Source: Antitrichia curtipendula
Taxonomy: Eukaryota > Streptophyta > Bryopsida > Hypnales > Leucodontaceae
Reading direction: 5' to 3'
Length of the DNA: 64,000 bases
Assembly (NCBI GenBank): GCA_951230915.1
Contig: OX579639.1
Location: forward strand, 14,880,001-14,944,000
Shown: piece after piece, positions 1 through 9,724 of the stretch
How the letters are laid out: every line of letters starts with the position of its first letter
Numbering within the stretch: position 1 is the first letter of the stretch
Notes under the pieces: model-generated
Told to the model about the DNA's origin: nothing
What the model saw: only the letters and a program-made list of their open reading frames with translations
The model's database searches: none
Made by a program: the position numbers and the translations under genes

Positions 1-289
1 TTCTCCATTTAATTTTTTGTTTTTCTCACTTTCATTTTACAATTTGTTGAAAACTCTGTTATCTGGTGTATTATTTTCTCAAATACAAGGAAACAGAATA
101 AAATAGCATTAAATGATTATACTTAGTGTCATTCAATAAATAACACTGGAGTGTCACACATCAAAATGTCCAAAGCATTGTCACTTAAGGTAAGTCTCCT
201 CCAAATCACACCTTGCCTAGAACTGCCATTATCACTCTTGTGTACATTTCCAAAATCAATATGTATCTACACGGAAGAAATGATTCTCC

Positions 290-475
290 GAAACCTCTAC
301 TGAAAAAATATTTACCCCTTCCTAATTTTTGCATATAATATCCAAATGTCACATTCTTTGGTGCATTGAATTGCTCCTTTTACTTGCCAACAAAAAAACT
401 ATGAAAATTTGAACAGTCAAATAATTATAACTAGGCGCAGTAGCAAAAGTGGCGGTTTGGGGGTACCCACTAGGA
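290..475 (+). repeat. Diverged dispersed repeat, copy 1
   Basis: This stretch aligns by eye, with many mismatches and small indels, to 3515-3735. Both share an order of blocks: a 'tatct' start, an 'accatt/aaacct..ctac' block, 'ccc-ttc-tgactttt/aattttt-gcatataat', a 'tgcatt/tgcaat-gaaat' block, a 'tgccaac/tgcctatc' A-run, then 'cagtag-aaaa' followed by a G-rich end. It looks like an old non-autonomous element with no coding capacity. Confidence 0.45.
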
Positions 476-610
476 CTTTTCTTTTTTTTGACTTGTGTCC
501 CCCCTATTGGCTTCACTAGAGAGGCCAGTTTTTGGAGGGACGAAACCAGAGAGGTCAGATTTATGACAATCTGGCGAAATTTCGCCCCAAAAAAAAGCCC
601 TCGTACCCAC
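463..610. mobile_element. Short TIR element (MITE-like), copy 1
   Basis: About 148 bp with imperfect terminal inverted repeats: GGGTAC...TAGGACTTTT on the left and, read in reverse, GTGGGTAC-GAGGGCTTTTTTTT on the right. The core (gcttcactagagaggcca..., then tcagatttatga...ggcgaaatttc) is shared with 1841-1982. There is no coding potential. Confidence 0.5.
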
Positions 611-1840
611 CTTAGTGATTCTCTTCCTGGCTTGTCATGGAGCTGCTGAGGGAATGGTATTTCCAAATGGGTAAAGTTAGATTCTTTCAAAAACTTATTT
701 GCAGCACTGTAACAAAGATTTTTTTTTTTTTGCCATGGTCTCTCTTTATGGATACAATGATCACAAAAGAGAAATTTCAGTGAAACATACCCCTGAGGCC
801 ACCTGGCATGCCAAATGGCAAAGACCCAATAATAATAACATACAAAAGCTTCAAGTTTCATCTGTGCTCAATCCTAACAGTGATAGCTTCATCACTCCAG
901 TCTTCCTGTTTCTTAAAAAAGAAGCTGAAGCTAATAAAATGAAAAAGAAAAATTGTCAAATTCAACAAAAATTTAATGAGGAAGTTGTCCAAAAAAATAA
1001 GAAAATGTCCCAAACTGTCCAATTCTTGACAATGTGAAAGACTTACTTCAATGGCATTTGGTAACAATGCATGGTGAAGAGGTTGTTTTTATAATGAAAG
1101 CAATTGTCCATCGTGAATCCTCAGAGGGTATGGGATAATTTGAAGATGAGAGCTTGAATGCTCAATCATTGTGAAAACTTAGGAATTGTGTTCAAAGTAC
1201 AATTTTAGACTTCATTTTGGCATACTAGAATAACTTTTCTTTTTTTTATAACTTTGAACCAAAAAAAGTTGAAGAATTAAGCTAACTTTCATCTCCAAGA
1301 ATTTGTTTGAGGTTTATAGATTCTAATAAAAGGTTATAGATAAAATTCAAAGATAATGTTTTAAAATGTTTTAAAAAAAAGGCCCTTCCAACCCTTCTTT
1401 GAAATTTGTTCATAACTTTTTATTGGAGTCTTGAAATCTCAAATGAGTTTTTGGAGATGAAAGATAGTTTTATTTTCTACATTAATTTTGTTCAAATTTT
1501 TTGGAAAAAAGTTATTTCATTGTGCCTAAATGAGATCTTAAATTCTACTTTGAACATAATTCCTATCTTTTGACTTAACTATGAGCAGTTGTGCTCCTAT
1601 TAATCCTAATTTACATATCCCACATGGATTGTTATACCTACTACTAATCCATTTGTATAAATAGCTTCTCTTCACACCTTTGAACATGCCAAACTAAGTC
1701 ACTTTAGAAGCTAGATGTTGACTATTTTAAAATTCATTAGAATATAATGTCAAATTTTTAATAGTTAAGTTTTAAAGTACCAAATCCACTTTGGGAACTT
1801 TAATTAATTATTTGGCATCAATGTGCCCACCCTTGTATAT

Positions 1841-1982
1841 TGTGACTAGGCTCTTTTTTTGGACCTATGTCTCCCCCTACTGGCTTCACTACAGAGGCCA
1901 ATTTTTGGAGGGACGAAGCTAGAGTGGTCAGATTTATGATAGTTTGGCGAAATTTTACCAAAAAAAGCCCTGATCGTGACCC
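1841..1982. mobile_element. Short TIR element (MITE-like), copy 2
   Basis: Second copy of the family seen at 463-610 with the same orientation and core. The ends GTGACTAGGCTCTTTTTTTGG (left) and the reverse complement of the right end, GGTCACGATCAGGGCTTTTTTT, form imperfect inverted repeats. Confidence 0.5.
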
Positions 1983-2525
1983 TCCTCACTAGTATTTGAG
2001 ATATATATTTTTTTATATCTAAGTTTAACTATCTATTTCTATTAGTTTCTATATTAAATCATTTTTTCAAATATTGAGTCCATATTTTTCCTTCTAATTT
2101 TTACTCTAAAATAGAGATTTTATAGATTTTTTTACCAGAGTGGGAGTGGTGGTGTCCAATATTTTTCAAATTGCAAACAACTTCTTTTCCAATTCCACTG
2201 GCTAACAATGAACTAACCAGCGTTTTCACCCAAAACTTTGCTCATCTCTCAATTAGGTTCTTTGATTCCAAATACAAATTCAAATTTTCCAAATTTGACC
2301 ACCTCGCCACAATAACTAACCGCACTCCTCCGGTGCCACAAAGGTGGAAAAAAAAGCTGTCAGCTTTTCCATTCAGTCAGTCTGGGTGTGAGAGCATGCA
2401 TCTGATCACTCCAGTGTCTCCACTCCCCAAAATAAATGAAAACAAAAAAAACAAAAAACCCTACATGGGGTACCATTCCCCAAATTAACCCCTAACATCC
2501 AGATTCCACACAACATGACCCACTG

Positions 2526-2562
2526 ACCCCACCCCACCCCACCCCACCCCACCCCACCCCCA
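2526..2562. repeat. (ACCCC)n pentanucleotide microsatellite
   Basis: Seven consecutive ACCCC units. The minus strand therefore carries regularly spaced runs of four G, which fits the G-quadruplex pattern. Confidence 0.9.
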
Positions 2563-3514
2563 ATATTCCAAAATAAAATCTCCGATTTTCCTTCATTTCA
2601 CCACCAGCATCTACATAATTCCTAGATTCCTTTCCCCCAAAAGATAGTAGGACCAGATGGGCACGGCACAGATCCCCAACCCAACAAGACTTGAAAAAGG
2701 CAAAAAGAAAAAAAGATGTACGGCGCTACTCCATAAGAAAATCAGAGAAAAAAAAAAATAATAATGAATACAACACGTGTACCAGTAACGTACTACTTTA
2801 CTAGTAACTTGCAACTGGGACTGAGCTCCTCAATAATGGTAAGGTGGGCCCGGCCTTTGACAGATTCTAACATGATGAAGACCTGCAGGAGCTCCGCGAT
2901 GGGCTTCAAGGAAATTAAAGCATTTCAATGGGCTTTTCAACAACAAAGTGCCTTTTGTTGTTGTTTTTTGTTATGAAAGGAAGGAAGGATGAGACCTATC
3001 ACCAAGGTAGCTTTTGTCAAGAAAATGATCTGATTTCTGGACCAACAAGTGTATTCTTTCTTTCAATTCTAGAGTGTTCTTGGAAGTCATCCATTGGCCA
3101 CTTTGGAGTTGCAATCGGATTCTTATAGGAGTAGAGGTTGCTGTAAGATACTTGCACGTGTGATTGTCATTGTTTGCAATGGAGCACAATTACTCTTGTT
3201 TTTATCATATATTGTTTTGGTTGAATCTTATTGGCAACTAAAAGAGGATTTCCAATGCACTTTAGCATGCATTATTTTGGACTCTATGTGAATACGTTAT
3301 GGAAATTTTTAAAGCATTGTCTTTTATCAGAACCCAATGATAGGGATCTCATAAACTCTCATGCTTTGATTGTGTACATCTTGTGTAATCAATGTCTTGG
3401 ATTTTTAGGATGCTTTTTGGTTCAAATGAAGGTGTGATATTTTGGGTAGTGATGTGGGGGTACATGTACAAGTATAGAGACATTGAAAGGCACTACTTAC
3501 TACTACTTGCACAA

Positions 3515-3735
3515 CATACATCTCTGAAATCAATAGGTACCATTCTAAAGCATCTACCACAAAAACAAATTTGACCCTTCATGACTTTTGCATGCAATCT
3601 CTATAAAAAAAAATGGGTTCTCTAGTGCAATGAAATCTCCCATCATTTGCCTATCAAAAAATATTAAAAGTTTACCAATCTAATAATAGAAACCGTTCAC
3701 AGTAGAAAAAAGGGACGGTTTTCGGTGTCCCTACC
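3515..3735 (+). repeat. Diverged dispersed repeat, copy 2
   Basis: Partner of 290-475 in the same orientation, about 3.2 kb downstream. The similarity ends in a conserved 'cagtagaaaaaagggacggttt' type tail (cagtagcaaaagtggcggttt in copy 1). Confidence 0.45.
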
Positions 3736-3790
3736 TCACCTAAATACTGTACTGGAACATGCAAGCCATAGTCACTACTGTTTCAATAGA

Positions 3791-3796
3791 AGTTGT

Positions 3797-3846
<50 letters not shown>

Positions 3847-3855
3847 CTGCTGCAG
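3791..3855. repeat. (TTG/CTG)n trinucleotide microsatellite
   Basis: Imperfect run of about 20 TTG/CTG triplets. In one frame it would read as poly-cysteine, in others poly-Leu/Val or poly-Gln/Ala on the other strand. It shows no sign of lying in a gene. Confidence 0.85.
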
Positions 3856-3899
3856 CGATTGTTGTCTTCACATTGCTCTCAGAGTTCCATTATTAGCAG

Positions 3900-5470
3900 C
3901 GTATGCAGATTTTCACTGTACATTACAGTACTGTAGTAAGCTTTAGTATTCTTCTGACGGTGTCCATGTTCTGTTGTTGACGCCGCTGGCGTATTTTCGG
4001 AGACGAACGAACTCCAACTGTCCATGGATTTGTGATTGTGAAGACGAAGCTTTTGTTGAGACTTTTGGGGGGAGGTTCTGAGGAGGTTTTGGGTTGCTGA
4101 TGAGGTGAAGTTGGAAGATTCGAGTGGAGGATTTTCGTGTTCGCAATGGTATGTTGGCTATGGCGGGGACGATGTTGGTTTCTTGAGTTTACGAACGGTT
4201 GTACTTCGCTTTGTTTTGAAGATTCTTGGTGTAGCTCTCTTCTATTTCCGCTGTGACAGTGTCTGTTAAGCGTGTGTATTGAAGTTTCTTTTGCGTTTTT
4301 TTGGTGTGTGTGTGTTCGTTTGTGGCGATGTTGTAACTTGGTTTGGTTCGTGTAGTTGGTTGATTTTGCCTGTTTTTCTTGCGCCGATCTTTTAAGACTT
4401 AGGTGGGGCGAGTATTTATGAATTGGGTGGAGTCCGGTGTTCATATGATCGTTGCTTGTGCAGAGGTTCGTCAAGTAGCCTTTGACGCTCGGTGGAAGTG
4501 ATACAGAACTCGGAACTCTCTTGGGTGAGTCTTTTTTTCCCTTTTGATCCGCGTGTCATGTTGGGTTGGTTCCTGTTCTAGTGTTTCCGTTTTAGATGCT
4601 TCTGGGAATGTGGAAAGGCCGACTTATTTTGAGGTTGAGTGATAATGATAAGATTCTCTCATTGGCAAGGAGGTGATCAATTTGTCATGGCGAATTTGGG
4701 CACTGCATTGCGTAGATGCCCTTAGCCATGTCCATTGCTTGCTTGCCTATCAAGTGGCTCTGATCGCTGTCCGCCAATTCCTTAAGCGCAATTTTCCAAA
4801 ACTGAGGTTTGCTGACAATATTAAAAGTTTGAAAGTAAAAAGAGTCTCGCTGAAGTTCTTCTAGTGACCTTAGGATGTGCACTCAATAGTTTTTTGGGGG
4901 CCTTTTTGATTAACCTCTAGAGGACCAAGGTTTGAAACTGACCAATTCAACTGAAAAATATTCGTCGGATGGGGACAAATTTTATATCAATAGAAGCACT
5001 GAAAAGTTGACCATGAACATTGCATGGGTTGGCCCAAAAATTAATTAAAATGGGGCAAAAGAAAACCTTCGTATTACCTACTCAAAACTGCTAAAAAATA
5101 GAATCTTTCTTAATTGGGGACTTTCGGTCCTTTCTGATTAAGTGGTTGGAACTGGGTTGTATTGCACTCTGAGACCTGAATTTGAAATTGGGTCAAGTAA
5201 GCTTCTTATCGCTGAATTGTTCTTCTTCCTTATATAGCCAGTTAACCGCACCGTGACCTTGATCCTTGTAACCTTGTTAAGCTGAGGTTTAATCCAGCAG
5301 TTATTCCTGGCTTCTATTTGTACATTATGTGGTCATGTATTTTCTTAGCAGTTTCCAGTAGGTCATGCGTGACTTTCTTTTGTCCAGTTTTTCTTTATTT
5401 GAACTACACATGCAAAGTTCTTCGCTGATTATGATGACAAAGAATTTCCTCATCCAAATTACATGTTTCA
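3900..5470. other. Upstream region of the LEA_2 gene, possible non-coding leader
   Basis: This stretch is less AT-rich than the spacer to its left. It contains splice-like sites, for example a good donor GGGTGAGT near 4523. It could hold 5' leader exons or a non-coding transcript. I see no protein family in any frame and no decisive TSS. Confidence 0.3.
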
Positions 5471-5792
5471 CAATATGATGAATCGAATTGGTCATCTTAC
5501 AATCTTGAATCCGTGCTCTATTGGGGGGTTAAGTCTCACGCTGTTTGTGCTCTTCTCGTATGACTTCTTTGCTCAAGTTTTAAGAAATTGAGCTCCGGTT
5601 GTCAACCAAGAAGAAGGTGAGACGATATCACCAATATGATGAATCGAATTGGTCATCTTACATCCGTGAATCCTTGGTCTTTTAGGGTTCAATTCGCACG
5701 CTGTTTATGCTCTTCTCCTCTGACTCCATTGCTCAAATTTTGTGCAATTGAGCGCAGCTTTCAAACACGAAGAAGGTGAGACGCCAGCACCA
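5471..5792 (+). repeat. 161-bp tandem duplication immediately before the LEA_2 start codon
   Basis: Copy 1 is 5471-5631 and copy 2 is 5632-5792. Both start with CAATATGATGAATCGAATTG and run through GAAGAAGGTGAGACG. Copy 2 ends exactly at the first base of the start codon, and the equivalent position in copy 1 has no ATG. The duplicated unit is therefore the leader and probably the core promoter of the gene, present twice in direct orientation. Confidence 0.9.
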
Positions 5793-6688
5793 TGGCTGGA
5801 CGAGGAGAACGGGTTCACCCTGCCCACTATGACCCTGAGATTTCTGAACCTGTCAGCCCTACAGCAACCGAGAGATCCACCGCCACAGGCTACAGTTTCC
5901 ATCCCAACTACCAACCTCTGAAAGCCTACACAACGCCAGGCTACGAGAGTCCCAACCGCCCCCCACCAACAGAAATCGGCCGACCTCCCATCAGACCTCC
6001 CATCAGACCTCCCATCAGACCTCTCAAGCCTCTCGCGCCTATCAAGTCTCGCAACAAAAGCAATGGCCGAAAGTGCTGTAGACGATGCCTGGTCACCTGT
6101 TGCATCTTCCTCGTCTTGTTGATCTTCCTCTTAGGCCTTGCAGCGCTCATCATTTGGATCGTCTTCAAGCCCCAGATCCCTCAATACAGCGTCCAAGACG
6201 TTCGCATCAACAAGATGAACGTCACCGCAACTTACGACAACGCATCCGCGTCTCTCAAACCTACAGACCCGACCTATGTTGACACTGATATTGTGTTCAC
6301 GCTTCATGCCAAGAATCCGAACAAGAAGATTAAGATTGACTACAGGAGGGTGAATATTCAGACGACGTATGATGGAGCTAACGTGGGGAAGGCTACAATT
6401 CCAGGGTGGTATCAGGAGGTGCAGAACACAACTGTTGTTAGAAGTGATATTTTGGCCACCAAGGCTCCGTTGACTGTCACCCAAGGGTCGAGTTTGCTGG
6501 TGAATATCAAGGCGAATGATATCCCCTTGCATGCGAGAATCGATACACGAGTGGCGATCAAGATGGGGTCGTGGTTGACGCCGGCTGTGTGGATTCATGT
6601 CAATTGCAATTTTCAGGTGGCGCCTCCGAGTGCTCCTGGTGGGGCGAAACTGCTCAGCAAGAGCTGTAAGTGGAAGTGGAAACCTTAG
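5792..6688 (+). CDS. NDR1/HIN1-like (NHL) LEA_2 membrane protein
   Basis: Intronless gene for 298 residues. The N-terminal cytosolic part (1-95) is proline-rich with a repeated RPPI motif (about residues 64-77), followed by a basic/Cys stretch (RKCCRRC). A single membrane helix follows (about 100-124). The rest is the LEA_2 fold typical of NDR1/HIN1-like proteins, beginning FKPQIPQYSVQDVRI and ending in a Lys/Trp-rich tail (KSCKWKWKP). These proteins sit in the plasma membrane with the LEA_2 domain on the outer face and are linked to defence and stress responses in flowering plants; the exact role here is inferred. ATG 5792 sits in a good context (caccATGG) and no earlier in-frame ATG is needed. 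Oddities are the duplicated leader upstream and the triplicated C-terminal coding and 3'UTR segment downstream. Confidence 0.92.
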   Translation: MAGRGERVHPAHYDPEISEPVSPTATERSTATGYSFHPNYQPLKAYTTPGYESPNRPPPTEIGRPPIRPPIRPPIRPLKPLAPIKSRNKSNGRKCCRRCLVTCCIFLVLLIFLLGLAALIIWIVFKPQIPQYSVQDVRINKMNVTATYDNASASLKPTDPTYVDTDIVFTLHAKNPNKKIKIDYRRVNIQTTYDGANVGKATIPGWYQEVQNTTVVRSDILATKAPLTVTQGSSLLVNIKANDIPLHARIDTRVAIKMGSWLTPAVWIHVNCNFQVAPPSAPGGAKLLSKSCKWKWKP

Positions 6689-6893
6689 GTTTATCAGAGG
6701 TCTTTCTTTCGGCTTTGAAAGTATAGAGACATGCGCTCAGCAAGTCTTGTAAGTGGGAGTGGAAGCCTTAGGTTTATCACACTTCTTTTGGCTTGGAAAG
6801 TGTAGAGACATCCGCTCAGCAAGTCTTGTAAGTGAAAGTGGAAGCCTTAGGTTCATCAGATTCCTTTGGGCTTTGAAAGTATAGAGACATCCC
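6650..6893 (+). repeat. About 80-bp tandem triplication of the LEA_2 3' end
   Basis: Three tandem copies (about 6650-6732, 6733-6811 and 6812-6893; spacing 83 and 79 bp). The first contains the last 11 codons and stop of the LEA_2 gene. Copy 2 keeps that reading frame as LSKSCKWEWKP-stop. Copy 3 has TGA in place of the first Trp codon. The repeats end in tgaaag-tatagagacatc. Confidence 0.9.
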
Positions 6894-9720
6894 CAGGAAG
6901 AATAGAAAACGTCTCACTTCCAAAGTTTGGGGTTCCAAGATTTGGGGGTTTAGGGTTTAAGGTTTTATATGGTCGTTAGTGCAAACAGGAGATCTGTGTA
7001 GTGCAAGTGGTCATATGGGAAAGCTCCTGAAGAGTTTATTTATATGTGATAGTTCGTGATTGAGCTCCATTGTGGACTTCGCTATGTTTTATTGAGCCTG
7101 TATAGAAGGTCCTCGTCCCAATCGCTTCAAAAGTTTCCCATTATTTTGTTGTTGACCTTGGACGCTGCCCGTAGCCTTTTGCATGTTGTGCAGCCGTACC
7201 TGCCTAATGGTGGTTGAAGAGTTTTGTGAAGGTCTCCGTCAGAGAGGTCTTGTTTTGTATCTCCCTTTGTCCGGGTTGTGTATTGATTATCCTTCTTTTT
7301 CTACTCTGCACAATCATGCTTGCCGCTATGAAATTGCAACTGTACGTAAACCTTGACTTGCTCTTCAAGTAGTGTACTTCGCCGTGACCCAACTGCCAGT
7401 TGGTCACAGAATCTCTGAGATCTGGTGATGGAAAGTATCGGAAGACCAAAAACGACCGGTTGGTCAACTGGGTTTACAATATGCTCAACTCCTAAAGTAT
7501 TTCAGTTGTTTTTGAGTACATCTGTCCAAAAACAGCACGTGTAGAAAAACATGGACAGTGGACAAATTTGTGATCTCTTTTTTGCACCTTCTAACCGTAG
7601 GATCTTGTACCTAACTTGTAAGTTCACATCTCCATCAATTTTCAAAAACTAATTTTGTCATTTCCAAGATCATAATGATCAAAATTGGCTGATACAAAAA
7701 AAACACTTGTAAAGAGGTTCCTTTGCACTTTGAACTCGATTTAGTTATTTACCACCGCTGCTCACACGAAGTGCAAATGAACATAAGCCAAAGATAAGGT
7801 TAGACATAAGAATCAGGAGACGTGTAGCAAATAGAACTTTTGAAGGCTGATATTCCCTGGAACAAGTTAAAAAATGCAATTCACTGAATTGGTACAATGC
7901 TACTCAATATTTAATTGGAAGGAACGTGTAAATTTTGGGTTGGCATCGATGTATCTCATTGTAGGCAATTTGAGGTTGAGAGCATTTCACTCATTTTTCA
8001 CTAATTTTTTTGTTCAATTTTCAATAGTGCATTCTAACTACAGATAGAACCTCTTACTGCATACTCCCTTGGTGCATGATAGGCAATAAGAGAGTTTGGA
8101 GATCATATGTGAACTTATGCGTAATTCAAGATGGGAAGACACGTAGTTTGTGGCCTCTCTTAATGTATAAAACCTCTCTTAGTGCATAGTCCAAGCACCA
8201 TGCACTAAGAGAGGTTCTACCTATACTACCTTTAGCCCTCTAAATTAAAACCTCCAAATCATGCACAATTTGTGTCCCACTAAAAAGCTTCATTTACTAA
8301 TTTCGACTATTGAGTATGCATTGGCCGTATTGAATGACCTTGTGGGGGCAAGTGACAAGTGATCATCGAGCATTCTTTTCCTAGCAAGTTGGGCCTTGTA
8401 CATATGAGGAACCTCGTACATGTTGCTTCTTTAAATAGTTGTGTTGACAATGGATTCGGTGACCACTTGGATGCTAAAAAGATTTGTTTATGAAGGGGCT
8501 AGGTTTCCTTATTGCAAGTATTGAAGTTGGGAGGAGATTTTTCTAGAATCCCATCGTTGCCACCAACCTTTAAATTATCAAGAATGATGAGTGATAGATG
8601 ATTTTCATAAATGATACTTTTTGCATGGATTTTGGGTGCCTAAACAACTCCTCCTAAGTTAGAGATTTTGTGTGGATCTAGGGGATGGGTTATTGGTTCT
8701 TGAATGCATGTATCACTAGTACAAAGACTAAAAATACAATGCCTAAGCTAGAGATTTTGCATAAGGTAGTCGACCCCTTTCTAACCAACCATCCATTTTT
8801 CACTAGTTAGATTGCCATGTTTCTGATCAGCTATGGTTTAGGTGATAGCTCATGTTGATAGCTCAAAGCAAAAGCACCACAAATATCCGGGAGATATACA
8901 TTTGATTACAAAATGATTAAAGATGCCTAAATGTATATCTCAACACATTTCAGTATGATACACTCATTCTTATGTATAAATAAAAGCATACAATGATTAC
9001 AAAATGTACATTGGAGGTCACAATTGAAGCATTATTGATTTTGTAATTAGTCTATAGTTAGAAATATAGTGACCTATATAACAAGAATAGGTTGAATGGA
9101 ATCTTCACAAAAAAAATCATGGTAATTTTATTTTTGAAGAAAAAATTGTTAAAATATGGAATCCTTCTAAAATATATTTCTCTAAACAAGGGAATTTTTC
9201 CCCCTCACCATATCTATACTATTAGATATGCTATATTGCTTAAGTGATCAAAAAGGGATCAACTACCTTAAATCTAGGGGATCATGGGTTATTGGTTCTT
9301 TGAATGCATGTATCATTGGCACAACGACTAAAAATACAGTTAATCCCTCATGGGGAAGGTTTTTGGAGGTTTTTACAGGGAGAGAGGTAGTATGACTTAT
9401 TGACTTTGCCTGGCTGGCCTTCATTTAACTAACATTCTCTTTTCGACCTTGGATTATTTGCACATCGTTCACTTCAAATTTACAACTCATGCCAATTCAT
9501 AATCTACAATAAAATACAAGTGAGGTACAACTTGGAAGGGAAGTATTCTCCACTAATTTAAGTCTACGCATACAACTGAACTATAAACAAATACTCTAGG
9601 CCCAAGTCTCTGTGTAGACATATTTGACTCCCGAAACTTGTCCTCTATGCTCTATCGAGGCTATTCTAGAAATCTACCCTGAAGGAAGTGCTAATTACAT
9701 CAAAGCTTCTACTTCAAACC
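6894..9720. other. Spacer without a convincing gene
   Basis: No recognisable coding region. It holds the 3' flank of the LEA_2 gene, a foldback element near 8042-8225 and a 70-bp direct repeat (8673-8740 and 9272-9340, sharing 'gggttattggttctt.gaatgcatgtatca'). Confidence 0.6.
8042..8225. mobile_element. Foldback element with nested inverted repeats
   Basis: The inner perfect 17-bp arms AACCTCTCTTAGTGCAT (8171-8187) and their reverse complement (8200-8216) surround a 12-base loop. A wider imperfect pair links agatagaacctcttactgcat...ttggtgcat near 8042-8075 with the right end near 8190-8225. There is no coding capacity. Confidence 0.55.
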
Positions 9721-9724
9721 AAAC

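Larger units (their letters stand above)
1..3780. other. AT-rich spacer without a convincing gene
   Basis: I see no coding region here. The open frames present are short, unlike any family I know, and mostly run through homopolymers. The stretch holds diverged short repeats (listed separately), several T-runs and a pentanucleotide repeat. Confidence 0.7.

Noticed and set aside
3725..3946. ORF with a 20-residue cysteine run
   Set aside because: It is the translation of a TTG/CTG microsatellite and has no other coding sign.
3923..4474. 183-codon minus-strand ORF
   Set aside because: Low-complexity His/Gln/Thr/Asn-rich frame complementary to a T/G-rich stretch. No domain and no splice support.
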